DNA of 64,000 bases from Clostridium bovifaecis (GTDB taxonomy: Bacteria > Bacillota > Clostridia > Clostridiales > Clostridiaceae), in the NCBI GenBank assembly GCA_009738435.1, contig CP046522.1:2635249-2699248 (forward strand), read 5' to 3'. Under the pieces are notes generated by a model. That model made no database searches, was not told the DNA's origin, and saw only the letters and a list, made by a program, of their open reading frames with translations. Positions 27,930-38,790 of this stretch are shown here, piece by piece (the first letter of the stretch is position 1; each line of letters begins with the position of its first letter). A program made the position numbers and the translations under genes.

Positions 27930-29919
27930 TTAAAAGCTCCATTCTATTTTATAATTTACAAGGTAAGATGGGTACTCTAATTCATACCATCTTTTCACTT
28001 CATTTTTATCCTCTAAAAACTTAAATTTAGGTGATACATATTCATTTAGCTCTAACTCATTTAATAAATTGAATATGAAAATTCCGTTAGCTCCTTTTCC
28101 ATAAACCTCATGAGCCCTAAATAAATATTCTTCTACAGGTAAATACTTGTTACCTGGAACCCTTCCATTACTTAATATCTTCTGTCTCTGGTGTTGCATC
28201 TCCCCCTTTAAGGTTAGCTGCAATTCCAATATAAAGTTCCACATTAGTTCCATCTACCATTTCTAAATACTTATTTATATTATAAAATTCTTCATAGTTT
28301 ATAACAGATGGAACAATTCTATCTATTATCCCTTCCGTAACCCAAGTTTCAACGTCAAGTCCGTAGGAAATAGGGTTTAAGTAAGGAACCCTTACAGTTA
28401 TTTTTTTATTAGGTATCTCTTTTCTAATCATTCTCATAAAATCATTCATTATGCTTATCTTTTCCATGTAAGAGGCTTCACTTCCTATGACATTCGGGTA
28501 TCTACAAAAATCTAAGGTTATCCCATCTACCCCTTTTATAGCTGAAGCCTCCTTTAATACATTGAAAATATAATTTCTAAATTTAGGATAATAGTAACTT
28601 AGGCTGTACCCATTGCTTTGCAAGCAATCTTGATACTCATCATACATTTTTCCATTTAAGAATCTAGTAAAATCAGTTAAATAAAAGGCATTCATTCTAA
28701 GGGCTGCGCTGACCTCTACTCCTAGTTCATCCCCCTTGCTTGCAACCACTTCCAGCGGAGATTTACCTTGATCTAATATGTTTAAAATTTGTTCCTTTGC
28801 TAGCTTATCCCCTTTTCTTACATAGTCTTCGTACTTTTCAAAACCTTCAAAGGCTTTACCTGCATATTCACTGTTGTAGTTTAAAAAGCCCGTAGTTCCT
28901 AAAGTCCAGTTTATCTCTTTAGCATTGGTTTTTAAATTCAAATTAACAGGAAATCTTTCTAGACTAGCTATATCAGGGTATTTCCCCCAGAAAAAGTCTG
29001 TGTATCCGTCATTGTCATATACGACTTTTGAAACCTTGCTTCCTTCCTTTGCTCTGCTGTATGCATTAATTTGTTTTTGATTTAGGGATACCATTTTTAT
29101 GTATGCAATTTTAGCCTTTTTACCCTCTATTGGGACTATCTTTATGGTATCTTCATTGAAATCACCAGCTGTTACAAAACTTTCATTTAACCATTTATTT
29201 TTATCTACTTCCCCACTATTCTTATCTACTTTGATTAGCTCCTCTTTTCCATTGCATATAACCTTGAATTCCTCTGTGGTACTTTCGTAACCTACATAAA
29301 CTCCCAGCAGCCCATTTAACTTTAGCGGCACCTGAAATTCTTTTGCACTTCCACTACTATAAATCATAGACATTGATTTGTTTAAAATTTTCAGCTTATA
29401 AACTATACTTTTCCAACCTATTTCCTTTAAAGCCTTACCTTCACTATCTGTAACTTTATCTAACTTATTGAATATATAAATTTTTTCGCCTTCTGCCTTT
29501 ATATTATCTTCCGAATTAACTGTAACCATGTCCACAAATGGGTCGTTACTTTTTATAGTAAAGGTCTTTTGATTTCTTTTGCTCAGCTTTATATTAAACT
29601 TTGAATATATATTTCTTTCGACATTTAAAGTATAAGTTTCTCCTTCAACATATCCTCTAATTGGAGGCTTTACTAAGATGGTTTTTTCATCGTCGCCAAA
29701 TTCAAGCCTTACCTTTACCTTTTCCCCATTTTCATCAACTACATTTATAGAACTTACCGCTCTATCATCATATCGTATTTCTCTATTAAAGGTTATCTTC
29801 CAAATCTTATCTTTCTCAACTTCTAAGCTATCTTCTGCCTTAACATCTATTTTAATCCACATGACTAATAGGATTAATAGCATTAGTGTTGAGATTATAC
29901 GTTGTTTTCTAATATTCAC
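27930..29919 (-). pseudogene. Secreted glycoside-hydrolase-like protein (GHL10/DUF187 type), one frameshift
   Basis: The start is a GTG at 29919 behind GGAGGATAAGGTA. A signal peptide or anchor (IISTLMLLILLVMWIKI) is followed by an Ig-like Big_5 domain (WKITFNREIRYDD) and a TIM-barrel segment with VSAALRMNAFY, GVDGITLDFCRYPNV and KKITVRVPYLNP, as in GHL10-type hydrolases that act on wall or exopolysaccharide. The barrel continues in another frame from about 28172 as GRVPGNKYLPVEEYLFRAHE, KGANGIFIFNLL and the final strand. One base at the junction restores about 660 residues. The LDFCRYP Asp is a likely catalytic or structural residue. Confidence 0.65.
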
Positions 29920-30025
29920 TACCTTATCCTCCAATTCCCTATTTACCTAATACTACGAAATTCCTCAAGTTTCGTGCATTTTCTGTGCAAAAAATCTCTA
30001 ATTTCTAGTAATTCTCCTATTAACT

Positions 30026-31074
30026 TTAAGGTTGTGTCACTTCTACAATAGTAACATTCCTAAAATTCAGGTCTGAAGTAAGGTCTAGTATGATACCATC
30101 ATCTAGTAGTCTTACTTTTGGCCGCATGGAACACTCTTCGTTATTTTCTATTACTATAGCCTTTTTACCATTGCTTAGCTTAACAATAGTTCCTAAAGGA
30201 TAAGGTGCTACCTTTCTTAAAAATATTTTTACTATTTTGGGGTCAAAAATACTTCCATTGTAAGCCATCAAATATTCTATAGCTTCTGCTGGTGTATAAG
30301 CTACTTTATTAGGTCTTTCTGAAATAAGATTATCGTAGGCATCACAGACAGCTATAATTCTTCCAAAAAGAGATATTTCTCACCTTTTTTATGATCTGGA
30401 TAGCCCTCCCCGTCAAATCTCTCATGATGCTGCAAAATTCCTACATATGATGTAATAGCGATACTATTGTGGTATGTCTTTATGTATCTATATCCCTTTT
30501 CTGAGTGATTTTTAAAAGTTTTATCTTCTTCCTCTGTAAAATTGTCTTCTTTATCTAAAATACTTTTAGGAATAAATACCTTACCTATATCATGAAGCAA
30601 GGCTGATGCAGCTAGCTTTTCCAGCTTGCTCTCCTCTAAATTTAAAGCTATTCCGATGACAGTAGAAAGCACAGCTACGTTAACACAATGACTGTATAAA
30701 AAGTCGTCAAAAGTTTTTATGTCTACCATATTTACCATTATACTTCTATTTTTAAGCACTTCACCTAAGATTTTTTTAGCTATGCTTTCTACTGAGTCTA
30801 GTGATTTTGATATTCCTTTGGGATTGTTATAAATTTGCTTTATGTTCTTTATAGCATTCACCCTAAGCTCATGAGAAATAACACTTTCGATTTTTATGTC
30901 TTCAGATATACTATCTGTAATATAAACTCCATTAATCACTAATTTTAGTATGCTATCTATATAGCCCTGGGTTAATTGAACGTCTTTTGCAAGCAATACT
31001 ACTGTATCTTGAGAGTAAACATCCTTGCCTAATATCATACCTGGACGCAAACAGGCCGCTGGAACATATCTCAT
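30026..31074 (-). pseudogene. HD-GYP cyclic-di-GMP phosphodiesterase, one frameshift
   Basis: The start is placed at ATG 31072-31074 (MRYVPAACLRPGMILGKDV) behind GTGGGTG. An N-terminal domain of the kind often found before HD-GYP (DUF3391-like) leads to the HD-GYP core: ALLHDIGKVFIPKSIL, then FKNHSEKGY and LQHHERFDGEGYP. A missing A near 30362 shifts the frame; the corrected protein runs SLFGRIIAVCDAYDNL to the end at 30026 with a small beta domain after the HD-GYP. It hydrolyses cyclic-di-GMP, so it opposes the signal read by the PilZ protein at 15.8 kb. All metal ligands are present. Confidence 0.8.
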
Positions 31075-31147
31075 ATAAACACCCACTATCTTAAATTTGT
31101 TTCTAATTATATTATCGATATGTGCCAAATTATATTAAGTAAAACAG

Positions 31148-31171
31148 AAAGGCAGTAAAATTACTGCCTTT
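31148..31171 (-). terminator. Terminator of the LysM-GH18 gene
   Basis: AAAGGCAGTAA and TTACTGCCTTT form a perfect 11-bp stem around AA. On the minus strand it follows the stop of the gene at 31171 and runs into TCTGTTTTAC. Confidence 0.7.
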
Positions 31172-32448
31172 TAAATTACCTTTCTGACATTGTATAAAGC
31201 ATTTAAAACAAGCCAGTTTTGAGGGAACCATCTTCCTATTGTCCAGTAGCTTATTCCTCCAAGCCTGTATTGATTAGGTAGTCTTAACTTAGAGTCTATG
31301 CTTCTGGCATCTTCAAACCATACTACATGTCGTCTTCCCGATGCATCGTAATAATTAAAGAATGGAGCTTGTGCTTCTGCATCATATTGTATTACCGCTC
31401 CAGTTCTTGCTGCCAAATCCACAGCTCCTGTGTTGGATACGGTTCTAGCTGCTGTTCCCCTTCTATATGGAAGAGTCCAGTCATAACCATAGTTAGGAAT
31501 TCCCATGAATATCTTCTGTCTTGGTATAGCTGTTACAGCATAGTTAAGCACTTTTCTCACTTCATTTATTGGAGCTACAGCAAGAGGTGGACCATAGGTA
31601 TATCCCCATTCATAAGTCATAAGTATAACATGATCAGCTAAGGCTCCATGAACTGGGTAATCATGTCCTTGATAAAGAATACCTGGCTGGTCTGCCGATG
31701 TTTTTGGTGCTAAGGCTGTAGTAACCTGATAGCCTAGAGGTTTCAGTCTACTTGTAACCTTTCTTAAAAAGTCATTATATTTTTCTCTATCTTCAGGGTA
31801 AATATATTCAAAATCTATATCTAGTCCATAGTAATTCTTGCTTCTTAGCATTTCTATAATATTATTTATCAACGTATCCTGCACTTGGGTATTACTAAGT
31901 ATAGTTCTTGCTAAATCACTGCTAAAGCTGCCTCCAGCCTCTATATTGGTAATAACTAAAAGCGGAGCCACTTTGGCTGCTCTTGCAGCAGTTATTAAAG
32001 GGGTATCATTTATTGGAGCTAAGCTGCCGTCTGGTCTTACTTCATGACTGAATATACTTAAGTAAGTTAAATAAGGCAGTGTCTTTCTTAAAGTGTCCAT
32101 GTCGATGTTTGGGAAAGCATATCCATTTACTTCAATGGTTCCAAGTCTCCTTGTAGGTGGTATATTTATTACTTGGCCTACAGAAATTGACGCTGGGTTT
32201 GTTATTTGAGGATTAGCATCTAGAATACTCTGTACGGTAGTTCCATATTTTCTTGCTATAGAGTAAAGTGACTCTCCTCTTGCCACAGTATGCTTTATAG
32301 TTTCTCCTAATATTACTAGAGTTTGCCCCACTACTAATCTTCCAGGATTCTCAAGTTCATTATCTGAAATTATTTTATTAGGAGAAACCCTATACTTTCT
32401 AGCAATGCTGTATACAGAATCACCTGGTTTTACAACATATACAACCAA
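31171..32448 (-). CDS. LysM-GH18 spore-cortex/peptidoglycan N-acetylglucosaminidase (SleL/YaaH type)
   Basis: Two LysM domains come first (residues about 2-47 and 52-97; VKPGDSVYSIARKYRVSP and TVARGESLYSIARKYGTT). A GH18 barrel follows with the catalytic motif YGLDIDFEYI, where the last Glu is the proton donor, and the C-terminal strand GGISYWTIG. The 425-residue length matches SleL/YaaH. These enzymes cleave cortex muramic-lactam peptidoglycan during germination or reside in the coat. No signal peptide is seen, as expected for a mother-cell-made spore protein. The start is TTG behind GGAGGTG. Confidence 0.9.
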   Translation of the reverse strand: MVVYVVKPGDSVYSIARKYRVSPNKIISDNELENPGRLVVGQTLVILGETIKHTVARGESLYSIARKYGTTVQSILDANPQITNPASISVGQVINIPPTRRLGTIEVNGYAFPNIDMDTLRKTLPYLTYLSIFSHEVRPDGSLAPINDTPLITAARAAKVAPLLVITNIEAGGSFSSDLARTILSNTQVQDTLINNIIEMLRSKNYYGLDIDFEYIYPEDREKYNDFLRKVTSRLKPLGYQVTTALAPKTSADQPGILYQGHDYPVHGALADHVILMTYEWGYTYGPPLAVAPINEVRKVLNYAVTAIPRQKIFMGIPNYGYDWTLPYRRGTAARTVSNTGAVDLAARTGAVIQYDAEAQAPFFNYYDASGRRHVVWFEDARSIDSKLRLPNQYRLGGISYWTIGRWFPQNWLVLNALYNVRKVI

Positions 32449-32537
32449 AAATTACACCTCCAAATCATACTAATTTACTATATGCTAATTAGAATCAATA
32501 GGTGCTTGGTTCTGGATACTAGAAAATAAGGAAACTC

Positions 32538-33686
32538 TTAATTTTTAAGCAAAGTAGCTGATTCCATTGGTAGTTGGATAAATATGTTGACCTTCCATTG
32601 CGGTTTTATTCTTATTCTCATTTTTCCTCCAACTAAGCTCAGTCTATTTTGTATAGAATGAAGAACATAATAGCTTAGTCCGCTTTCTGGACTTAGCAAA
32701 GCTTTTTCATCACAAATACAATCGTATTTAAATAGAAGATTATAATGCCTATTTCCATACCTTTCGAAAACTTCAATGTTTGAAGATAAATTATACTGAA
32801 TAACGGTATAGAGCAAATCCTGTATTACCTCTAATATCAAAATATTTATAGAATCCTTAAACTCTTTTCTGCTTCCTAAAACTTTACATTTTACTGATAT
32901 CCTGTGTTCTTCTCCATATATCTTAAACATATCAATTATGTTTTCATCTAAATTTCCCTCTATATTTTCTATTGGACTTATTAGATGTAAAAGCATATTT
33001 AAATCTTTCATAGTTCTATGAAGATATTGTTGAACATCTATAGTTTGTTCACGAAGAGAGCTGTCCTCTTCTTTTATTTCTCCTAATAATTTTTCCATAC
33101 TACTATGTATTTTATATATAGGATCTACAATATACTCTTTTATAACATAGCTATTCTTCTTTCTTTCATGTTCATCGAGATAAAGTAATTTACTTCCATC
33201 AATTCTTGAATCTGACTTTGGAACTTCTTTTACTAGAACCTGATTTAAAGGCTTGAAAAGATCTGGCACATACACATTGGGATTTTCTGTGCCTAATTTA
33301 TAAAGATCTAGTACTAATATTGATTCTCCATGTACTTGTCCCCTTATTATGCTAAAATAATTTTCCGTAATGGTTCTATGAGTAATCTTCAAAAACTTTA
33401 CTCTTAAGTCTTTTTCCATAAACTCTCTTATAATATCTAATGTACTGTCAATCGAACCTAAATCCATTATAAGGATTTCTTCAATATCTTTTCTTTCCCT
33501 TAGCATTCTAGACATAGCATATCTTAGTATTTTTTCATTGTTTTTTACTACTAAAACCAATGAGACCCTAGGGGTTATCTTTTCCGCCTTAAAATCTATT
33601 ACTTGAGCTTTAATCTTTTTATAGATTAAAAATCCTGCGATTAACAGGGCAATTCCACTTAGGCCTATATACATATATCTATTCAT
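32538..33686 (-). CDS. Membrane-anchored protein with a GT-A-like domain and a kinase-type ATPase-like domain
   Basis: The 382-residue protein has one N-terminal membrane segment (residues 5-22). Residues about 40-110 look like a family-2 glycosyltransferase start: VSLVLVVKNNEKILRYAM, then EEILIMDLGSIDSTLDIIRE, equivalent to the DDxSxDxT motif with DLGS instead of DDGS. From about residue 225 the helices (REQTIDVQQYLHRTMKDLNM) and the strand-rich end with ILEVIQDLLYTVIQYNL and SGLSYYVLHSIQNRLSLVGG resemble the dimerisation and ATPase regions of NarX/DegS-type kinases. No phospho-acceptor His motif is convincing. The architecture is unusual and both parts look degenerate. The gene is divergent from the YheC/D cluster. 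Confidence 0.5.
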   Translation of the reverse strand: MNRYMYIGLSGIALLIAGFLIYKKIKAQVIDFKAEKITPRVSLVLVVKNNEKILRYAMSRMLRERKDIEEILIMDLGSIDSTLDIIREFMEKDLRVKFLKITHRTITENYFSIIRGQVHGESILVLDLYKLGTENPNVYVPDLFKPLNQVLVKEVPKSDSRIDGSKLLYLDEHERKKNSYVIKEYIVDPIYKIHSSMEKLLGEIKEEDSSLREQTIDVQQYLHRTMKDLNMLLHLISPIENIEGNLDENIIDMFKIYGEEHRISVKCKVLGSRKEFKDSINILILEVIQDLLYTVIQYNLSSNIEVFERYGNRHYNLLFKYDCICDEKALLSPESGLSYYVLHSIQNRLSLVGGKMRIRIKPQWKVNIFIQLPMESATLLKN

Positions 33687-33790
33687 ATAAAAACCACCTT
33701 TTAAATTTTTATTTTAGCTTATAAAAAATTTATGTTCTTATAGAACTATATATTCCTTAGCTTCATAAACTAATAAAGGAGGGGTTTTAT

Positions 33791-34732
33791 ATGATCGGAT
33801 TATTATGTACAAGTGGGAAAGAAGAAAAATATTCTGCCTTATTTCACTCTATATTTAAATCTGCTTCTAGAAATAAAAATGAAGCTATTGTTATTTTTAC
33901 CGTTAACAATATAGACTTTTCAAATAAAACTTTTAAAGGAAGTCTTATCTCTGGAGAGAGCATAAAGCCTATAAACTTCAAACTTCCTTCTGTAATATTT
34001 AATCTTTCAATACAGCATAAACCAAGCGACATTAAAAAGATTAGAACTCTATTCGACATGGATGATTTTACACTTGTGAATGAAGTAAATAGATTTAATC
34101 AGCTTATGCTTATGGAAATGTTATCTTCTAGTGAGTCTTTAATTAAGTATGTTTTACCTTTTACAAAATATACAGGTGGAACTCTTTATACTCTTTTTAA
34201 AGAGCCTAGCAGTATATTAATAATGCCTCAAAAGGGTTCTAGCTTTTCTAAAATAATATACCTTGAACAATTGAACTCAGATATTGATTCTTTCATTGAT
34301 GACATTAATAATAAAGTTAACTTTATATTGCCTAAAAACTATTCCTTAGCATTAAAATCACCTAAGTTGTTAAGCTATAGAAATCATATTCCTATATTTA
34401 GGATATATGTACAAAAGGGCATAAACGGGATTTGGCGTTTACTAACTTCTACTGTAAACCTAAAGGAAGCGGATGCTCCACAATCATCTCTTAAAGAACT
34501 TCAAACAATCGCCTTAGAATCAATTAATTATATAAGTAAGTTCATTCCTAATCTCGGCAATTGCTTTATAGACTTTGTTCTAGCTACTCAAGGAAATCCT
34601 TACTTTATGCATTTAGGCGGCTGGGATCACAAATTATTTAGTGCTAAGTTAGATCAAAGCATTCAAAAGGAGTTCTGTGAAAATTTAATTAACTATGCTG
34701 ACTTTTGTGTTTCTTTACAGGGGAGGAATTAA
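33791..34732 (+). CDS. YheC/YheD-like spore coat-associated protein, short and divergent
   Basis: The 313-residue protein starts at ATG behind GGAGGGG. The fold pattern resembles an ATP-grasp of the YheC/D type: IPIFRIYVQKGINGIWRLL in place of the usual FDIRV.MQKD..W, and NCFIDFVLATQGNPYFMHLG in place of G.D...D....WLIEIN. The ATP- and metal-binding Glu/Asn of the last motif are replaced (MHLGGW), so catalysis is doubtful. It is the first gene of a run of four paralogues, with 3 bases before the next. Confidence 0.6.
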   Translation: MIGLLCTSGKEEKYSALFHSIFKSASRNKNEAIVIFTVNNIDFSNKTFKGSLISGESIKPINFKLPSVIFNLSIQHKPSDIKKIRTLFDMDDFTLVNEVNRFNQLMLMEMLSSSESLIKYVLPFTKYTGGTLYTLFKEPSSILIMPQKGSSFSKIIYLEQLNSDIDSFIDDINNKVNFILPKNYSLALKSPKLLSYRNHIPIFRIYVQKGINGIWRLLTSTVNLKEADAPQSSLKELQTIALESINYISKFIPNLGNCFIDFVLATQGNPYFMHLGGWDHKLFSAKLDQSIQKEFCENLINYADFCVSLQGRN

Positions 34733-34735
34733 GAT

Positions 34736-36109
34736 ATGTGGGTCAATATAGAAGTAAGTTTATCTGATTTAGAAATTATATATCTTCCTCTTTCCTTAAG
34801 CCAATCTTCTAAAGAATTGGTATATATACACTTTGGAAAAAACCTTTGTTTAACTAGGGTTGAATATTTAAGTACACTTAAAGTAAATGTAAATAACTCC
34901 TTTGAAAATCCATTCAAATTAATTATGACTAAAGCACTTAAAGATAAACTTCTTATTCCCCATTTCCCAATATATCAACTTAAAATATTCGGTAATGAAA
35001 TAATAATTGGTCCTGTTATAGGTTTGCTTCTTGGAAATCATGCTCACTTATACAGCCCTTCTCATATGCGAAAGTATTCTGATAGATTTGGAATATACAA
35101 TAAAATAGGAGGATTAATATATGCATTTTCTCCAAAAAATATTGACTGGGAGAAAAACTCAGTCTACGGGCTTTACTACAATGTAACAAATTCTAAATGG
35201 GAATTTGGAGAATTTCCCTTGCCTACAGTGATTTATAGACGAAACTTTCATACGGAAGAAAAAACAATACAAAAACTTATTAAGGCAACCAACTATAAGC
35301 TCTTTAATTCTTATAGATTTACAAAGTATGAGATGAACGAATATGTAATCAAAGACAAACAGCTATGTAATCATCTAATACCTACCATACTGTGCAATAA
35401 CTTTGATAGTTTAAAGTCTTTTATCGATATCCATAATAGAATAATACTAAAACCAACAGACTTATCAAGAGGTAGAGGAATCTGCATTATCGATAAAAAA
35501 GATATCTTCTATAAAATTATAGATTATAGAGGAAAAACTCCTTTAGAAACTCTTATAAAAGATGAAAAAGAATTAAAGGAGTATTTTAACTCCAATCATA
35601 ATTTTTTTAATAATTATTTGGCTCAGAAGCATATAAATTTAGCAAAGGTTGACGGCAGCGTATATGATATTAGAGTTGTAATGCAAAAGAAAACTAAGGA
35701 TGACTGGGTATGTTCAGGAATTGAATGCAGGATTGCCCCTTCTAGTAGCCTTATAACAAATATCTCTCGAGGCGGATATGCCTTAAGCTTACATGATGCA
35801 TTAGAAAAATCCTTTTCTGGCTATCCAAATATAAAATTGCTAATGCTTCAAGTAGATGAATTTTCAAAAAAACTCTGTATTTATATGGATAAAATGGGAC
35901 ATCATTTTGCTGAATTTGGCATTGATTTAGCCTTCGATGAAATTAAGAATCTATGGCTTATAGAAATCAATGTCTTTCCAAGCTTTAAGGGTTTTAAAAT
36001 TTTTGATTATTCAACTTACTTAAATATCCGCTATACTCCTTTGCTTTATGCTGCTACCCTTACTGAGTTTAAAGATAGTATTTTAGTATCGGAGGGTTCT
36101 CGTGAGTAA
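34736..36109 (+). CDS. YheC/YheD family ATP-grasp protein
   Basis: The 457-residue protein has an N-terminal domain of about 170 residues ending in ENSVYGLYYNVTNSKWEFG-like sequence and PTVIYRRNF, then an ATP-grasp core: RIILKPTDLSRGRGI (nucleotide loop), YDIRVVMQKKTKDDWVCSGI and FGIDLAFDEI..LWLIEINV, with the metal-ligand Glu and Asn present. B. subtilis YheC and YheD are endospore coat-associated and YheD marks the forespore; their substrate is not known. The start is ATG behind GGGGAGG. It overlaps the next gene by 8 bases, so it is part of an operon. Confidence 0.85.
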   Translation: MWVNIEVSLSDLEIIYLPLSLSQSSKELVYIHFGKNLCLTRVEYLSTLKVNVNNSFENPFKLIMTKALKDKLLIPHFPIYQLKIFGNEIIIGPVIGLLLGNHAHLYSPSHMRKYSDRFGIYNKIGGLIYAFSPKNIDWEKNSVYGLYYNVTNSKWEFGEFPLPTVIYRRNFHTEEKTIQKLIKATNYKLFNSYRFTKYEMNEYVIKDKQLCNHLIPTILCNNFDSLKSFIDIHNRIILKPTDLSRGRGICIIDKKDIFYKIIDYRGKTPLETLIKDEKELKEYFNSNHNFFNNYLAQKHINLAKVDGSVYDIRVVMQKKTKDDWVCSGIECRIAPSSSLITNISRGGYALSLHDALEKSFSGYPNIKLLMLQVDEFSKKLCIYMDKMGHHFAEFGIDLAFDEIKNLWLIEINVFPSFKGFKIFDYSTYLNIRYTPLLYAATLTEFKDSILVSEGSRE

Positions 36110-37439
36110 TTATGTATATGTCAAAGAAAACTTAAAAGATGAAACTTCTCTTATAATAAATCATACTAATGCATTGCAATTAGGATTAGTAATGAAAAGC
36201 TGCGTATATATATCCTTCGGAACAGAAAAACAATATGTAAACATTAAAATATGTGAAAATATTAGTAACAATGAAATATATCTACCCCAAAAAATTATTA
36301 GCGCCCTTCGCCTTCCCTTATATGTTCAATTTGAGGTAAAGGTGAAAGAAAATCAGATAATCTTAGGTCCTTATATAGGAATTTTGTTAACAAAAGATAG
36401 CAATAAAATCAATGAGGGTAGTCTCCGTAGATTATTGAATTATGTACTAGACTACCCTAAACTTCATGGAGCTGTTGTAGTATTTGCTTTAGATAAGGTA
36501 AATAAGAATAATCATACTATTGAAGGATACTGCTATAATCCTAGTTTAAATTCCTGGAATTTTGAGACCCTCTCTTATCCTCAATCTATATACAGGAGAG
36601 TGGGCCTTAATCCTTCATGGAAAAATCACTTTCTATCCAGCATTGGGGATACTCTTTACAATAATTATTACTTTAATAAATTCGAAATGTATGAATGGCT
36701 TTCCAAATTTCATGAAATAAAAAAACATCTTCCTCATACAATTCTATATGAATTTCCTGAGGATATATTAAGTTTTCTTTATAACTATAAGAAAATACTG
36801 GTGAAGCCAATTTCAGGTATGCAGGGTAAAGGTATAGTTCAAATTTCATATGAAGGAGATAATATAGTCTTTAAATATCGAAAAGAATTGAAAAATATAA
36901 GGATCTCCTTCAAAAGCGAAGATGAAGCTATATCTTTAATTGAAAGTCTTTTTACTTCAAAAAAGCATATAGTTCAAAGGCATATAAATCTTTTAAAACA
37001 TTATGATAGTGTAATTGATTTTAGAGTTATAATGCAAAAGGATGAAAGCACAGACTGGGTTTGTAATGGAATTATAGGACGCATTGGTGAAAAAGAAAGT
37101 ATAGTCAGTAATATATCAAGTAATGGCAGCGCTTACTTGGTTGAAGATTTGTTCAGAAGGTTCTTCTCAAACTCTGAAGTTGAAATCTATGCACTTAAAG
37201 AGAAATTTATCTCCTTAGCTGCAAAAATTTGCACTTCAATAGACCATTGTGGAGTAAACTGCGGTACTCTAGGTTTGGATTTATGTATTGATACTGACGG
37301 CAAGATGTGGCTTATAGAAATTAATAATAGAGATCCTGATCCTACAATTGCGCTAGATGCAAAAGATAAGTTTTTATATTATAAAATAAAGTCTTCAACT
37401 CTACTTTATGGAAAAGCCCTTTCAGGCTTTAAAACTTAG
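36102..37439 (+). CDS. YheC/YheD family ATP-grasp protein
   Basis: The 445-residue paralogue of its two neighbours starts at GTG behind GGAGGG, inside the end of the previous gene. Landmarks are QSIYRRVGL, KKILVKPISGMQGKGIVQI, VIDFRVIMQKDESTDWVCNG and LGLDLCIDTDGKMWLIEINN. All ATP-grasp ligands are present. It probably carries out the same kind of carboxylate-amine or carboxylate-thiol ligation on an unknown spore-surface substrate. The next gene starts 10 bases after its stop. Confidence 0.85.
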   Translation: MSNYVYVKENLKDETSLIINHTNALQLGLVMKSCVYISFGTEKQYVNIKICENISNNEIYLPQKIISALRLPLYVQFEVKVKENQIILGPYIGILLTKDSNKINEGSLRRLLNYVLDYPKLHGAVVVFALDKVNKNNHTIEGYCYNPSLNSWNFETLSYPQSIYRRVGLNPSWKNHFLSSIGDTLYNNYYFNKFEMYEWLSKFHEIKKHLPHTILYEFPEDILSFLYNYKKILVKPISGMQGKGIVQISYEGDNIVFKYRKELKNIRISFKSEDEAISLIESLFTSKKHIVQRHINLLKHYDSVIDFRVIMQKDESTDWVCNGIIGRIGEKESIVSNISSNGSAYLVEDLFRRFFSNSEVEIYALKEKFISLAAKICTSIDHCGVNCGTLGLDLCIDTDGKMWLIEINNRDPDPTIALDAKDKFLYYKIKSSTLLYGKALSGFKT

Positions 37440-37449
37440 GAGGTAATAT

Positions 37450-38785
37450 ATGTTTTTTAATTTAGTATCAGACCCTACCTCTAGTGGTACACTTTTTCTA
37501 CCAAATTATTTATATAATCAATATCCCCAGTTAAGCAATCTTAGTACTATAAATATTTGTGTAGGGTGTTTAAGTACAGCTGCAAAGCTTGAACTATCTT
37601 TAGATTTAAATGAGAACTCATTAAAAATATCTGAAGATATTTTTAATGAGCTGCATTTACCAGTAGACCTCTCCTATCAGATTAAAGTTAAAGAAAATAA
37701 TATATATTGGTCCCATCATCGGTTTAATATTGGCTCCATCAAACTCTTCCCTTAGTAAAAGGCAGCTAAAGACTTATCTTATATATACTCTGCTATATTC
37801 TCAATTTAAAGGGCTCATGTATATATTCAGCACCGAAGATATAGACTTTGGTAGTAAAACAGTTAAAGGCTTATATTTTAATCCTAAAATGATTAATGAA
37901 TCAGATGCTTGGAAAGAAGGTATTTTTCCATTATCTAATGCAATATACAGAAGAGTAGGCCTATCCACAAAGGAGATGTCAAAACTAAGGCAATTTACAA
38001 ATAACGGACTCTTTAATTCACGTTATTTTGATAAATTAGAATTTTGGAATTTGGTACATGATAAAAACCTTGTGAATGAACATGTTCCTAAAACAAAATT
38101 TATATCTTCTTTAAACGAGGTTGAAGACATGTTTTTAGAATTTAATTCCTTATATCTAAAGCCTACTGATGACTCCATGGCTGGTGGTCTTATTAAAGTA
38201 GAGAAAATCAAAGATTGTTATTATACAAAGAAACCCTTCGATGATAATTCAGCTATCTTCAAATCAAAGGATGAATTAAATAAGTTTATTCAGGATATTA
38301 TATCTACTCGCAAATATTTAGTTCAACAGTCTATAAAGAGCTTGCAAATAGATAATAGACCTGCTGACTTTAGAGTTATAATGCAAAAGGATAACACTCT
38401 AAAATGGCGGTGCACAGGCATAATTTGTCGTATAGGAAAAGAAAACGGTATATGTTCTAACTTTAGAAGCTATGGATATGCTGTAACCTTTGAAGAATTA
38501 TTTGAGAAATTAAAACTTCTAAATCAAAAGGAAATTTTTAAAAAAAGACAAGAGCTAGTCAATGTATGTATGAAATTCTGTAAAATATTAGATTCAACAG
38601 ATGATAATTATGGTGATCTCGGAATAGATGCTATAATTGATGAAGATTTAAAAATATGGATTATAGAGATAAATAAAAGACAGGACCACAGAATTCCATT
38701 GTCTATAAAAGATGAACAAATGTACTTGGCTACAAAAAATACTCCAATAAAATATGCTGTAGGCTTAAGTGGCTTTGAACTTTAA
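37450..38785 (+). pseudogene. YheC/YheD family ATP-grasp protein, one frameshift
   Basis: Frame 1 (37450-37755) gives the N-terminal domain up to KVKENNIYW; frame 2 (37730-38785) gives the rest. A two-base change in the ATATAT run near 37708 restores IYIGPIIGLILAPSNSS and a protein of about 444 residues. The core motifs are SLYLKPTDDSMAGGLIKV, ADFRVIMQKDNTLKWRCTG and LGIDAIIDEDLKIWIIEINK. The catalytic part is intact, so this may be a sequencing error. It is the last of four tandem genes and ends at a strong bidirectional terminator. Confidence 0.8.
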
Positions 38786-38790
38786 TAAAT

